Shown in pieces: positions 8,838 through 18,178 of a stretch of DNA of 64,000 nucleotides. The stretch spans positions 1 to 64,000 of the forward strand of contig CADCBB010000005.1 of NCBI GenBank assembly GCA_902799555.1. Reading direction: 5' to 3'. The translations under genes were made by a program, and so were the position numbers. The stretch comes from an uncultured Bacteroidales bacterium. Its GTDB lineage: Bacteria > Bacteroidota > Bacteroidia > Bacteroidales > Paludibacteraceae. Below the pieces are notes generated by a model. It was not told where the DNA came from, did not search any database, and was given only the letters and a program-made list of their open reading frames with translations. Numbering within the stretch: position 1 is the stretch's first letter; each line of letters starts with the position of its first letter.

Positions 8838-10301
8838 TCAATTCAATTGCTCCATACGGGCTGCATCGAGACGCAGCAAAATAAACAACAAGAGCGTGAA
8901 TCCCCATAACGAACTACCTCCATAACTGAAGAAAGGTAGCGGAATACCAATTACCGGCAAGAGTCCTAAAACCATACCCACGTTGATCGTGAGATGGAAA
9001 AGGAAGATGCTGGCGACCGCATAGGCGTATATGCGTGTAGAGACGTTTCGTTGCCGTTCTGCAATGAAGATGAGGCGTAAGATAAAGGCCAAATACATCA
9101 ATAAAACACCGATGGAACCGACAAAACCCCATTCTTCACCTACGGTACAGAAGATAAAGTCTGTATCTTGTTCCGGCACAAATTGCAGCTTCGTTTGGGT
9201 GCCGTTCAGGTATCCTTTTCCGAAGAACCGTCCTGAACCGATGGCTATACGGGCTTGATTCACGTTGTAACCGGCGCCGGCCGGATCTTCTTTCATACCA
9301 AACAGTACCTCAATACGGATCCGTTGGTGCGGTTGGAGCACTTTCTGGAATACAAAATCGCAGGCATGCGTATAACCGATACAGAAGAGCGTAAAGACCG
9401 CCAAAACTAGCAGCATGTACTTGCGCCAATAGAGGCTGACGAAGACATTATAAATCACCAATGCGATGACGATACCCATAGAGATCCAGTCGAAAGGCAT
9501 GGGTATCCATATGTTGATAATCAAGCAGATAGCATAGATGAGTGCTACGCTACCTACTAATATCAGTCCTTGCCAGCGCATCGGATGCTCTTTGCAAATG
9601 AAATAGATTTCCACGACCGTCAGGATGAGCATACAGGTTAGGATTCCTACACTTCCCGTACCTAAAGGTAAGGTGTTTGCACCAAATCGGATACTGATGA
9701 TGAATAGGGCGACAGCAGCGACTCCCATCCATAATACATATCCACTCATTCCTTGGCGGTAGAAGACGAGTAAGAAAGCTGCAAAGACAAGTGCTGAACC
9801 CGTCTCTTTTTGTAGCACCATGATGATGAGTGCCGGCACACCGATAAGGGAAAAAGGTACGATGAGATCGCGCCAAGTTCGTATTTTGTAGTCATACCTT
9901 CCCATATATTTGGCGACGGCAAGCGCCACGACGCACTTGGCAAACTCAGCCGGTTGTAAACTCACCGGACCAAGAGATATCCAGGACATAGAACCTTTGA
10001 TATCGTGGGCTAAGAAAGGTGTGGCTAATAACAATAACAGCATCGCGCCGTAGGCGATATAAGCCAATACGTCATAGGTTTTATAGTCAATAAGCAGTAG
10101 GATGATACCCAGTACCAACGAACCCATCAGCCAAACAAACTGCTTACCGGCACGGTTAGAGAAATCGAAGATACTGGTCTGGTCAAAGGTATAACTGGCA
10201 CCATAGATATTGAGCCAGCCGAAAAGGGCCAGCAGGAGGAACATGCCGATGGTGATCCAGTCTACATGCTGCCATATGTTACCATTTCTTGACGCTCTCA
10301 T
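8838..10301 (-). CDS. rodA: Rod-shape SEDS glycosyltransferase RodA
   Basis: This 487-residue polytopic membrane protein belongs to the SEDS family, which polymerises lipid II glycan strands during elongation together with PBP2. Conserved regions include SWISLGPVSLQPAEFAKC near residue 105, the loop FVPEQDTDFIFCTVGEEWGF, and the C-terminal IPLPFFSYGGSSL. It is longer than the E. coli enzyme (about 370 residues) because of extra membrane segments in the middle, as is common in Bacteroidota. Its start overlaps the PBP2 gene by 23 bp, supporting co-translation of the RodA-PBP2 pair. Confidence 0.95.
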   Translation of the reverse strand: MRASRNGNIWQHVDWITIGMFLLLALFGWLNIYGASYTFDQTSIFDFSNRAGKQFVWLMGSLVLGIILLLIDYKTYDVLAYIAYGAMLLLLLATPFLAHDIKGSMSWISLGPVSLQPAEFAKCVVALAVAKYMGRYDYKIRTWRDLIVPFSLIGVPALIIMVLQKETGSALVFAAFLLVFYRQGMSGYVLWMGVAAVALFIISIRFGANTLPLGTGSVGILTCMLILTVVEIYFICKEHPMRWQGLILVGSVALIYAICLIINIWIPMPFDWISMGIVIALVIYNVFVSLYWRKYMLLVLAVFTLFCIGYTHACDFVFQKVLQPHQRIRIEVLFGMKEDPAGAGYNVNQARIAIGSGRFFGKGYLNGTQTKLQFVPEQDTDFIFCTVGEEWGFVGSIGVLLMYLAFILRLIFIAERQRNVSTRIYAYAVASIFLFHLTINVGMVLGLLPVIGIPLPFFSYGGSSLWGFTLLLFILLRLDAARMEQLN

Positions 10302-12117
10302 TGAGTACAGTACTTCCTATACGATTTCGTAAATCTTTGCGTTTGACTTCTCCTGTCAGGTATTGCTCGATCATCATGGTAGCGATCGGGCAGGCCCAGG
10401 TAGCACCAAATCCGGCGTTTTCTACGACGACTGCAACGGCAATTTGGGGATCTTCCACCGGAGCAAAACCGATGAAGATAGCGTGGTCGCGTCCATGTGG
10501 GTTCTGTACGGTGCCTGTTTTACCGGCCATATGTAGGCTATCTACCGCATAATGGCGTCCGGTACCATACACCATCACGCGATGCATACCGGCCTTTACC
10601 ACCTCAAAATGCTCTTTCTTGATGTCCAGATTATGCCGATGAATCCGCATAGAATCGTTCTTATTGAGGTGCGGAGAGATATAGTATCCGTCATTGGCAA
10701 TAGTAGCCGCTTGGTTAGCCAATTGCAGCGGAGTGACGAGGATCTCTCCCTGACCGATAGAGAGGGAACGGATGGTGATGGCTTTCCAACCTGTTTTGCC
10801 GTAGAACTTATCGAATAACTTCGTACTCGGAATACTTCCGGAGGATTGTTCACTCAAGTCTGTATCCGTAAATTTCTTCCCCAGACCGAAACTCATCACA
10901 GCATCCCGCCATAACTCATAGCGATGCCGGAAATCTTCGTTATCTTTGCCATACCCGTCCATTTGTAGCAGGTCGCGGAAGGCGCACCAGAAATAAGGGT
11001 TACAACTCTGCTCGATGGCCCTATCTAAGGCTACCGGAGAACCGTGATGGTGAGTACATTTGATAGGCGTACTACCCGGACCGGAACAGGGATAGAGTGT
11101 GTTGGGTGTGATGGCTCCTTGCTCCAAGCATACTAGCGACTGGATGGTCTTGAATGTCGATCCGGGAGGATACATGGCCTGCGTGGCACGGTTCATCAAG
11201 GGTTTGGTCTTGTCTTTGAGTAGGAGATTGTAGTTTTTACTACGCTCTTTACCTACCAGCACTTTGGGGTTCCAACCGGGATTAGAAGCCAAGGCCAGGA
11301 TCTCACCTGTCTTAGGTTCGATAGCAACGGCACTGCCGATCTTACCGGCTAATAGTTCTTCCGCTAACAGTTGAAGTTGGATATCCAGCGTGGTGTACAG
11401 ATCCGTTCCGGCTTTGGCGGTACGGTCTAACTCACCATCCTGATAGCTACCTTGTATACGTCCGCGCACATCGCGCATCAGCACTTCGACCCCTTTCTCA
11501 CCGCGCAATTGTTTCTCATAAGTTCGTTCCAGACCGTCACGACCTGAATAGTCTCCGCGTGCGTAGTATTCATCGCGGTCTAAGTCGTTCTGGTTCACTT
11601 CGCCTACAGAGCCCAACACATGCGCGGCGGCATTGTAGGTATAATCTCGCAAGGTTCGTTTCTGAATCTGGATACCCGGGAAAAGGAAGAGTTCTTCTTG
11701 CAATGTGGCGATATCTTCTTTCTTGAGTTGACTCATGAAAACCTGCGGCGTCCAACGGGAGTAGCCGCGGTTCTTTCGCTTATCTTTAATCTCTGCTATT
11801 CGTTCATCGAACTCCGCACGCGTGATCTGCAGACAGTGACAAAAAGCCAGCGTGTCCCACTCTTTACCCATATCACGCATGGTCATCGTGATCTCGTAGA
11901 TGGGTTGGTTAAAGACCAATAACTCGCCGTTTCGGTCGTAGATCAAGCCTCGAGAGGGGTAAATGGTCTGTTTGACCAATGCATTGTTATCCGCTTGGTT
12001 CTTGGTCGACTGATCAATTACCTGCAGGTAAAACAACCGAATTATATACACCAATACAATCGTGATAGCTATACCACTGATTACATATCGGCGTCTATAA
12101 AACTGGTCATTAATCAT
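10279..12117 (-). CDS. mrdA: Penicillin-binding protein 2 (elongasome transpeptidase)
   Basis: The 612-residue class B PBP has one N-terminal membrane helix (about residues 13-31), a dimerisation domain, and a transpeptidase domain. All three active-site motifs are present: STFK at residues 320-323, SCN at 371-373 and KTG at 533-535. The enzyme crosslinks new peptidoglycan on the outer face of the inner membrane and pairs with RodA. The gene overlaps mreD by 4 bp upstream and rodA by 23 bp downstream. Confidence 0.95.
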   Translation of the reverse strand: MINDQFYRRRYVISGIAITIVLVYIIRLFYLQVIDQSTKNQADNNALVKQTIYPSRGLIYDRNGELLVFNQPIYEITMTMRDMGKEWDTLAFCHCLQITRAEFDERIAEIKDKRKNRGYSRWTPQVFMSQLKKEDIATLQEELFLFPGIQIQKRTLRDYTYNAAAHVLGSVGEVNQNDLDRDEYYARGDYSGRDGLERTYEKQLRGEKGVEVLMRDVRGRIQGSYQDGELDRTAKAGTDLYTTLDIQLQLLAEELLAGKIGSAVAIEPKTGEILALASNPGWNPKVLVGKERSKNYNLLLKDKTKPLMNRATQAMYPPGSTFKTIQSLVCLEQGAITPNTLYPCSGPGSTPIKCTHHHGSPVALDRAIEQSCNPYFWCAFRDLLQMDGYGKDNEDFRHRYELWRDAVMSFGLGKKFTDTDLSEQSSGSIPSTKLFDKFYGKTGWKAITIRSLSIGQGEILVTPLQLANQAATIANDGYYISPHLNKNDSMRIHRHNLDIKKEHFEVVKAGMHRVMVYGTGRHYAVDSLHMAGKTGTVQNPHGRDHAIFIGFAPVEDPQIAVAVVVENAGFGATWACPIATMMIEQYLTGEVKRKDLRNRIGSTVLNESVKKW

Positions 12118-12608
12118 TTGTATTTCAATGCATTATAACCTATAATAATACTGATTGTAATCATACTGCTTACCAGAGTCTCCAGGAGCACAAATCCAAA
12201 ATGCTGCCAACTCCAGGCGGCGAGCATAAAGACTGTCAGATGGTGAATAAGTACCAGAATCACTACATATTTGATCAAGGCCTCCATACCGATGGCACGC
12301 AGACTGATCTGCTCGTTAAGGCGGTCTTTGTCATTGACGATAAGGCCGATGAGATAGGGGCGTATGAACATCAAAAGGATACATGCGGCCATATGAACGC
12401 CCAACGAATTACAGAACACATCCATGATGAGGCCGACGATAGCACCGATAAGCATCGATGCGCTATGCGACAGCGTGATCGGCATCATCAGGAGGCAGAG
12501 TACATAGATATAAGGATGGCAAGCACCCCATAACTGCAGTTGGTTGAAGAGCAACACCTGCAGCAACATAACGATGATGTAGCGTATGAGTTGTTTAGTC
12601 CAGTCCAT
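12114..12608 (-). CDS. mreD: Rod-shape determining protein MreD
   Basis: This is a 164-residue hydrophobic protein with about five membrane helices. The length, the weak sequence conservation and the position between mreC and mrdA are the main evidence. MreD is an integral membrane part of the elongasome. It overlaps mreC by 14 bp and the PBP2 gene by 4 bp. Confidence 0.9.
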   Translation of the reverse strand: MDWTKQLIRYIIVMLLQVLLFNQLQLWGACHPYIYVLCLLMMPITLSHSASMLIGAIVGLIMDVFCNSLGVHMAACILLMFIRPYLIGLIVNDKDRLNEQISLRAIGMEALIKYVVILVLIHHLTVFMLAAWSWQHFGFVLLETLVSSMITISIIIGYNALKYK

Positions 12609-13386
12609 TTTGCAGTTCCTCCAGTTCGTTTAAGGCGGCGTTCTGTACGATCTCTACGTACTTCAGACGCTTGAAATTAGTATTCAACCGAACACGTATC
12701 GTATAGTACGAATCGCCCTCCTTTAAGATGCTATTTTCCACGATTCCAACGGGAATTCCTTCCGGAAAAACGGGACTTAATCCGCTGGTAACAATCGTGT
12801 CTCCTTCGTTGACTACCATATGCGCCGCCACATCAGCCAATTGGGCAAAACGGCTGTCTTTCCCATTCCACTGCAAAGTACCGATATAGTCGTTCTTTGC
12901 AAAGCGACAACTGAGGTTCGTATGCGTATTGATGATCGGTAGCACAACGCTATAATGCGTGCCTACCGTACGAACGATACCAACAACACCATCTTCATTA
13001 CGAACACCTTGACCGCGCTGGATGCCGTCTTTACTACCCCGGTTAATGGTCAGATAGTTATGTAGCCTGTTCGTGGTCATCTGTACCGCTTTAGCCGGCA
13101 GATAATGGAAACTCTCCCCTGTCTGCATCGAATCCAATGCGGCTAGTTGATTATGTAGGGCTGCATTCTCATTGGCTAGCTGCTCATTGATCTGACGCAG
13201 ATGGAAATAGGAACGTATCTCATTCACTTGTGCATACTGCCAAGCGACCACTTCATTGGCGGTACTGAGCATACTGCTTCGCGGATAGACGTTATTCCAA
13301 CTTAGCAGCAAAAACGCAGCAACTTCCAAGGCAATAAACACAAGGAAGTTGCTATAACGCAGCAGTATTTTAAGTAAAGTCTGCAT
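12595..13386 (-). CDS. mreC: Rod-shape determining protein MreC
   Basis: The 263-residue protein has one N-terminal membrane anchor (about residues 9-30). A periplasmic coiled coil follows (about 55-85, containing LRQINEQLANENAALHNQL), then the paired beta-barrel region with GSKDGIQRGQGV and GDTIVTSGLSPVFPEGIPVG motifs. MreC links the MreB filament to the PBP2/RodA synthase. It follows mreB after 12 bp. Confidence 0.95.
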   Translation of the reverse strand: MQTLLKILLRYSNFLVFIALEVAAFLLLSWNNVYPRSSMLSTANEVVAWQYAQVNEIRSYFHLRQINEQLANENAALHNQLAALDSMQTGESFHYLPAKAVQMTTNRLHNYLTINRGSKDGIQRGQGVRNEDGVVGIVRTVGTHYSVVLPIINTHTNLSCRFAKNDYIGTLQWNGKDSRFAQLADVAAHMVVNEGDTIVTSGLSPVFPEGIPVGIVENSILKEGDSYYTIRVRLNTNFKRLKYVEIVQNAALNELEELQNGLD

Positions 13387-13398
13387 TGCGCTCAGTGA

Positions 13399-14418
13399 TT
13401 AGCGAAGCAGGAAGCCGAAGTTATGTACGTTCTTCAGTGCTACACCTGTTCCGCGCGCTACAGAGTGCAACGGATCTTCCGCTACGTGGAACGGAATAGT
13501 GATCTTATCCGTCAGACGTTTAGCCAGACCATGCAGCAAGGCACCACCACCGGTCAGGTAGATACCACGTTTTACGATATCGGAGTACAACTCAGGAGGC
13601 GTGGACTCCAAAGCCTGCAGGATAGCGCCCTCGATCTTGGATACACTCTTCTCCAGGCAATGTGCGATTTCTTGGTAACTTACAGGAACGGACATCGGGA
13701 GAGCGGTCACTTTATTCGGACCTACTACGATGAAATCTTCCGGTGCGTCTTCCAGTTCCGGCAGGGCGGAACCCACCTGAATCTTGATGCGCTCAGCCGT
13801 CGGTTCGTCAATACGCAAGTTGTGCATACGACCCATGTACTCGATGATATCCTGGTTGAAGTCGTCACCTGCGATCTTGATGGACTTGTTGCTGACAATG
13901 CCTCCTAAGGAGATAACGGCGATCTCCGTCGTACCGCCACCGATATCAACGATCATACAGCCTTCCGGACTCTCTACATCCAGACCGATACCGATTGCAG
14001 CTGCCATCGGCTCGTAGATCATATAGACATCACGACCGCCTGCATGCTCCGAACTGTCACGCACAGCACGGATCTCAACCTCGGTCGAACCCGAAGGAAT
14101 ACAAATCACCATGCGGATGGAGGGGGTGAAAAGACGTGCTTGCTTCGGAATCATCTTGATCATACCGCGAATCATCATCTCGCAAGCGTAGAAATCGGCG
14201 ATTACACCGTCACGCAACGGACGAACGGTACGAATCATGCTACCGCCCTTACCGATCATTTGTTGTGCCTTACGGCCGACGGCAACCATCTTGTTGTCCG
14301 CCATCGAAATTGCTACTACGGAAGGCTCATCTACCACGATCTTGTCATCACACATGATGATGGTGTTGGCCGTTCCCAAGTCAATAGCAATTTCCTGTGT
14401 AAAAGAAAAAAGTCCCAT
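13399..14418 (-). CDS. mreB: Rod-shape determining actin homologue MreB
   Basis: The 339-residue cytoplasmic protein has the actin-fold phosphate loops IDLGTANTII near residue 12 and VDIGGGTTEIAV, and the adenosine loop LTGGGALLHGL. MreB filaments position the lateral wall synthesis complex. It heads the long minus-strand operon that continues through mreCD, mrdA and rodA to mnmG, uvrC and comEC. Its promoter is at 14488-14519. The presence of the full set indicates a rod-shaped or ovoid cell. Confidence 0.97.
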   Translation of the reverse strand: MGLFSFTQEIAIDLGTANTIIMCDDKIVVDEPSVVAISMADNKMVAVGRKAQQMIGKGGSMIRTVRPLRDGVIADFYACEMMIRGMIKMIPKQARLFTPSIRMVICIPSGSTEVEIRAVRDSSEHAGGRDVYMIYEPMAAAIGIGLDVESPEGCMIVDIGGGTTEIAVISLGGIVSNKSIKIAGDDFNQDIIEYMGRMHNLRIDEPTAERIKIQVGSALPELEDAPEDFIVVGPNKVTALPMSVPVSYQEIAHCLEKSVSKIEGAILQALESTPPELYSDIVKRGIYLTGGGALLHGLAKRLTDKITIPFHVAEDPLHSVARGTGVALKNVHNFGFLLR

Positions 14419-14487
14419 TATTGTATCGTTTTTATATAATTTTCACTCAAAAATGCTTCCAAAATGCGCACATTTCGGAAAATTGCG

Positions 14488-14519
14488 CAAAGTTACAACT
14501 TTTTTTTCATATATGCAAG
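14488..14519 (-). promoter_or_regulatory. Promoter of the mreB operon
   Basis: On the minus strand CTTG (14516-14519) is followed after 20 bp by TAACTTTG (14488-14495). The spacer again has an A-tract. The box lies about 70 bp upstream of the mreB start codon, leaving a leader of roughly 60 nt. Confidence 0.78.
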
Positions 14520-14573
14520 CGCGCGCGAATTTTTTTATTTTTTTTATAAAAAGTGTAAAGTCTGAAAATCGAC

Positions 14574-14610
14574 AAAAAAAGAGTGACAACTGAAACCAGC
14601 TATCACCCTC
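14574..14610 (-). terminator. Intrinsic terminator of tRNA-Asn
   Basis: Read on the minus strand, a hairpin (arms at 14598-14610 and 14581-14591, loop GGTTTC, one GG bulge and two G-U pairs) is followed by seven T residues (14574-14580). It lies 3 nt past the tRNA 3' end and ahead of the mreB promoter, separating the two transcription units. Confidence 0.8.
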
Positions 14611-14612
14611 TG

Positions 14613-14686
14613 CGCTCCCTCTAGGACTTGAACCTAGGACCCCCTGATTAACAGTCAGATGCTCTAACCGACTGAGCTAAGGAAGC
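14613..14686 (-). tRNA. tRNA-Asn (anticodon GTT)
   Basis: The 74-nt sequence folds as a full cloverleaf. The acceptor stem GCTTCCT/AGGGAGC has one T-G pair, the D arm GCTC/GAGC encloses AGTCGGTTA, the anticodon arm TCTGA/TCAGG encloses CTGTTAA (anticodon GTT), and the T arm CTAGG/CCTAG encloses TTCAAGT. The discriminator base is G, as expected for asparagine. CCA is not encoded. The tRNA has its own promoter (14709-14740) and a terminator just downstream. Confidence 0.97.
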
Positions 14687-14708
14687 AACTTTTTTTCAAA
14701 AGCGGGTG

Positions 14709-14740
14709 CAAAATTACTGCTTTTTTTTTATATATGCAAG
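14709..14740 (-). promoter_or_regulatory. Promoter of tRNA-Asn
   Basis: On the minus strand CTTG (14737-14740), 20 bp, then TAATTTTG (14709-14716). The spacer has TATAT, a nine-base A-tract and GCAG, the extended pattern shared with several other promoters in this window. Transcription would begin about 15 nt before the mature tRNA 5' end. Confidence 0.8.
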
Positions 14741-14760
14741 TTTTTTTCAAAAAAAATTCG

Positions 14761-14768
14761 TATCTTTG
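14761..14768 (+). promoter_or_regulatory. -7 box for the PfkB kinase operon
   Basis: TATCTTTG fits the Bacteroidota -7 consensus TAnnTTTG and lies 49 bp before the ATG at 14817. No good TTTG/CTTG -33 element is found 19-21 bp upstream, so the promoter is weaker or uses another contact. It diverges from the tRNA-Asn promoter. Confidence 0.6.
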
Positions 14769-14816
14769 CACAGTTTTTTGATTTTTAACCCTATTTTAGG
14801 ACAAAAAAGTGATAAA

Positions 14817-15821
14817 ATGAAGAAAATTTTAGGTCTTGGAAATGCACTGACGGACATTTTGCTGCAGGTGAGTGAAGACGATTTGCGTGAGCTTGGATTC
14901 CCGAAAGGAAGTATGAATCTGATCTCGCGTGAACAAGCTGAGCAAATTCAATATCGCTTTCTCTCGGTGAGAAAACGTATGGTAGCCGGAGGATCTGCGT
15001 CGAATACGATCAACTGTATCGCTTCGTTGGGAGGCAAAGCGGCTTTTATCGGTAAGATCGGTAACGATGAAGTGGGCGATTTCTACCGCGAGGATATGAT
15101 CAAGAACGGGGTCAAACCTATCTTGCTGCTCTCGCAGACATCCATGTCCGGTTTTTCGATCGTCCTTGTCACGCCTGACGGAGAGCGTACGTTTGCTACC
15201 TATCTGGGTGCCGCGGCGGAGTTATGCGCCGATGATATCCAGAAAGATGCTTTCAACGGCTACGACATCTTCCATATCGAGGGTTATCTGGTGCAGAATC
15301 ATGAGTTACTGGAGAAATCGCTTAAGTTGGCTAAAGAATCCGGTTGTATGGTATCGCTCGATCTGGCGTCGTATAATGTCATCAATGAGAACCATGCATT
15401 CCTCAAAGATCTGGTTAAACAATATGTGGACATTGTCTTTGCCAATGAAGATGAGTCCTTTGCCTACACCCATCTTAATCCGGAAGAATCTGTGCAGATG
15501 ATTGCAGAGCAATGCGATATCGCGGTGGTGAAGGTAGGTAAGAACGGATCGTACGTGCAGCAGGGCAGTAAACGTCATCATATAGGGGCAATCACCACTT
15601 CTTGTACGGATTCTACGGGTGCCGGAGACTACTTTGCAGGCGGTTTCCTCCATGCCCTGAGTGACGGATTTGATATCCGCCGTTGTGCAGAGATCGGTAC
15701 GATAGCTGCCGGACGGGTTGTAGAGGTAATCGGTACCAAATTGAGTGAGGATACCTGGGAAGAGATACGCCGTATCTGCGCCCTCTATCGCGGATTTATG
15801 CAGAAATACGATAAGGAGTAG
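14817..15821 (+). CDS. PfkB-family carbohydrate/adenosine kinase
   Basis: The 334-residue product carries the PfkB signatures: GGSASNTINCIASLGG with G-K-I-G-N-D-E in the N-terminal half, and DSTGAGDYFAGGFL near residue 265, whose Asp is the catalytic base. The N-terminus (MKKILGLGNALTDIL) resembles bacterial adenosine kinases or sugar kinases of the Bacteroidota. The exact substrate (adenosine, ribose or another sugar) is not decided by sequence alone. I use the ATG at 14817; the upstream open frame to 14706 is only translated promoter sequence. It is the first gene of a plus-strand run through trmB. Confidence 0.82.
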   Translation: MKKILGLGNALTDILLQVSEDDLRELGFPKGSMNLISREQAEQIQYRFLSVRKRMVAGGSASNTINCIASLGGKAAFIGKIGNDEVGDFYREDMIKNGVKPILLLSQTSMSGFSIVLVTPDGERTFATYLGAAAELCADDIQKDAFNGYDIFHIEGYLVQNHELLEKSLKLAKESGCMVSLDLASYNVINENHAFLKDLVKQYVDIVFANEDESFAYTHLNPEESVQMIAEQCDIAVVKVGKNGSYVQQGSKRHHIGAITTSCTDSTGAGDYFAGGFLHALSDGFDIRRCAEIGTIAAGRVVEVIGTKLSEDTWEEIRRICALYRGFMQKYDKE

Positions 15822-15823
15822 TT

Positions 15824-16537
15824 ATGAAATACCTGTATTACATCTATCAGTATCTGATCGCCTGGCCTATATTATTGGTCTTGACGATTTTTACGGCGGT
15901 CTTTACCGTGTGTACGGTGCATTGGAAGAATGCGGAGTTTGTGCATAAGGTGCAGCAGTTCTGGTCCAGATCGTTCTTCTGGCTGATGTTCTTGCCGGTT
16001 TCTATCGATGGAACCGAGCATATTCAGCCCGGACAGAGTTATGTATTCGTCTCTAACCATCAGTCGATGTTTGACGTATGGTTGATCTACGGATGGCTGC
16101 CGGTGATCTTCAAATGGTTGATGAAAGCGGAGTTGCGTAAGGTGCCTTTTGTGGGTACGGGTTGCAAAGCCGCAGGGCATATCTTCGTCGATCGCCGCAA
16201 TGCCAAAGCGGCCATGGAGAGCCTCAAGGAGGTGGAGAAACAACTCGTGAACGGAGTGAGTACGGTTATCTTCCCCGAAGGAACCCGTTCGTTAAACGGC
16301 GAAGTGGGACGATTCAAACGCGGCGCTTTCCAGATCGCTTGGGACCTGGGTCTGCCGGTCATTCCTCTTTCGTTGGACGGCTGTTTTGAGGTGCTGCCAA
16401 AAGGCAAACCCTTTGTGCATCGAGTGCCGATGCATATGCATATAGGTGAACCGATCGACCTCAAGCAGTATGCCGATCCGAACGAAGCGATCGAAGCTGT
16501 CCGTAACGCCGTTATTAATGGTCGAATGGCAAAATGA
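15824..16537 (+). CDS. plsC: 1-acyl-sn-glycerol-3-phosphate acyltransferase
   Basis: The 237-residue membrane-associated enzyme has N-terminal hydrophobic segments and the PlsC motifs NHQSMFD (the NHX4D catalytic site, about residue 70) and FPEGTRS (about 148). It adds the second acyl chain to lysophosphatidic acid to form phosphatidic acid. The start lies 2 bp after the kinase stop, so the pair is an operon. Length is normal for the family. Confidence 0.92.
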   Translation: MKYLYYIYQYLIAWPILLVLTIFTAVFTVCTVHWKNAEFVHKVQQFWSRSFFWLMFLPVSIDGTEHIQPGQSYVFVSNHQSMFDVWLIYGWLPVIFKWLMKAELRKVPFVGTGCKAAGHIFVDRRNAKAAMESLKEVEKQLVNGVSTVIFPEGTRSLNGEVGRFKRGAFQIAWDLGLPVIPLSLDGCFEVLPKGKPFVHRVPMHMHIGEPIDLKQYADPNEAIEAVRNAVINGRMAK

Positions 16538-16539
16538 AT

Positions 16540-16578
16540 AAAAATCGTACATCGTAAATCGTTAAATCGTAAATATAT
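16540..16578. repeat. Low-complexity AATCGTA tract
   Basis: The gap between plsC and the HIT gene is filled by imperfect copies of ATCGTAAA/ATCGTACA/ATCGTTAAA. Similar short imperfect tracts with different units occur at several other gene junctions in the window. Confidence 0.6.
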
Positions 16579-16579
16579 T

Positions 16580-17011
16580 ATGTATTCTGATCCCCAAAAC
16601 TGTCTCTATTGTCAAAACAATGAGACACTTCACAATTTGATGATAGAGATCGCGCACCTGCGCGTGTCGCGCGCGTTCTTATTTAAAGAACAAACGTATC
16701 ACGGTCGTTGCCTCGTGGCGTACGATGAGCATGTGAATGATCTCAATGAACTGAGTGACGAACAACGCAACCTCTTCATGGCGGATGTGGCGGATGTCAC
16801 ACGTGCCATGCAGAAATTATTCAAACCGGAGAAGATCAACTACGGTGCCTATTCCGACAAACTGAGTCACCTGCATTTTCACCTGGCTCCCAAATATGTG
16901 GACGGACCGGACTATGGAGGTACATTCCAGATGAATCCGGGTAAAGTCTATCTGTCCGATGAGGAGTATGCAGAGATGGTAGAGGCGTTGCGTGCAGAAT
17001 TAAAGAAATAA
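16580..17011 (+). CDS. HIT family protein
   Basis: The 143-residue product has the histidine-triad motif HLHFHLAPK (residues about 95-103) that defines HIT nucleotide hydrolases and transferases, along with CLYCQNNETL at the N-terminus, where the two cysteines may bind zinc. The natural substrate is unknown. It ends 3 bp before holB. Confidence 0.85.
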   Translation: MYSDPQNCLYCQNNETLHNLMIEIAHLRVSRAFLFKEQTYHGRCLVAYDEHVNDLNELSDEQRNLFMADVADVTRAMQKLFKPEKINYGAYSDKLSHLHFHLAPKYVDGPDYGGTFQMNPGKVYLSDEEYAEMVEALRAELKK

Positions 17012-17014
17012 ACA

Positions 17015-18178
17015 TTGCTTTTCTCTGAGATCATAGGGCAAGAAGAAGTGAAGCACCAGTTACGTGCTTCAGTGCGTGAGGGACGTATTCCTCATGCCCA
17101 ACTTTTTGCAGGCATATCGGGTATCGGCAAGTTACAGTTGGCACTCGCTTATGCTCAATACCTCAATTGTCCGCATCGTACGGAAGAAGATAGTTGCGGT
17201 ACGTGTCCTACCTGTCTGCAGTTTCAGCATCTACAGCATCCGGATCTGCATTTTGTCTTTCCTATTGTCAAGACCGATGCCGGAGATACCTGTGACGATT
17301 TCCTGGAACCATGGCGTCAGATCGTATTGGAGAAGGGTTATTTTGACCTCAACGACTGGCATGAAGCGTTGGGTGTGGAGACCAAGCAGTCGATGATCTA
17401 TGAGAAAGAGAGTGGAGAAATACTGCGCAAACTGAGTCTCAAAGCCTACGGGGACGGGTATAAAGTGATGCTCATCTGGCAGCCGGAGAAGATGAATGCC
17501 TCGTCGGCGAATAAGTTACTCAAGATTCTTGAAGAACCCGCGCCCAAGACCGTCTTTCTGATGGTTTCCGAGCATCCTGAGCAGTTGTTGGCGACTATTC
17601 AGTCCCGTGTGCAGACGATACGCGTGCCGCGACTGGAGACAGAGACGATCGCTGAGGCTTTGTGCGCTAAGGGTATCAATTCGACCAAAGCAAACGATAT
17701 TGCCCGCATCGCGAACGGCAGCTATCTGGCGGCAGTCAAAAAGCTCGATGAATCCGACGAGAATCAACAAGAATTGCGCGATTTCATCGCACTTTTCCGA
17801 GATGCTTATACGGTGGGTGTACTCCGTGATCCACAGAAGAAATACGAGAGTCTGCAGCGTTTACGTCAGTGGAGCCTCGATATGGCAGACTCTAAAGTGG
17901 GAAGAGAGCGGCAGAAACATTTTCTGCAGTATGCCCAGCAACAGATTCGGGAGAACTTCATCCGTAATGCCGGTCAACCCGAACTCAATTATCAGATGGA
18001 GGCAGAGCGCGATTTCTCCGTTAAATTCGCGCCTTTTATACATAGCGGCAATGTAGAAGCTATCATGAATCAACTCGATTTGGCGGAGCGACAGATTGAG
18101 CAGAACGGAAACGCGAAAATGATTTTCTTTGACCTCTGTCTGCAGATGATCGTATTGATTAAGAAACCGAAACAATAA
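17015..18178 (+). CDS. holB: DNA polymerase III subunit delta'
   Basis: The 387-residue clamp-loader subunit begins MLFSEIIGQEEVKHQLRASV, the usual N-terminus of this family. That supports the TTG start codon at 17015; no in-frame ATG lies between it and the TAA directly before it. A zinc-binding cluster is seen in CPHRTEEDSCGTCPTC (about residues 50-65), and SSANKLLKILEEP follows near residue 162. Delta' has no working ATPase; here the P-loop region reads GISGIGKLQL, with the Thr/Ser after Lys replaced by Leu, as expected. It abuts the PSP1 gene with no gap, as is common in Bacteroidota. Confidence 0.92.
   Translation: MLFSEIIGQEEVKHQLRASVREGRIPHAQLFAGISGIGKLQLALAYAQYLNCPHRTEEDSCGTCPTCLQFQHLQHPDLHFVFPIVKTDAGDTCDDFLEPWRQIVLEKGYFDLNDWHEALGVETKQSMIYEKESGEILRKLSLKAYGDGYKVMLIWQPEKMNASSANKLLKILEEPAPKTVFLMVSEHPEQLLATIQSRVQTIRVPRLETETIAEALCAKGINSTKANDIARIANGSYLAAVKKLDESDENQQELRDFIALFRDAYTVGVLRDPQKKYESLQRLRQWSLDMADSKVGRERQKHFLQYAQQQIRENFIRNAGQPELNYQMEAERDFSVKFAPFIHSGNVEAIMNQLDLAERQIEQNGNAKMIFFDLCLQMIVLIKKPKQ

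Noticed and set aside
14706-14816. N-terminal extension of the PfkB kinase (MQNYCFFFIYA...)
   Set aside because: It is translated promoter sequence of the divergent tRNA-Asn promoter, and the -7 box of the kinase lies inside it.
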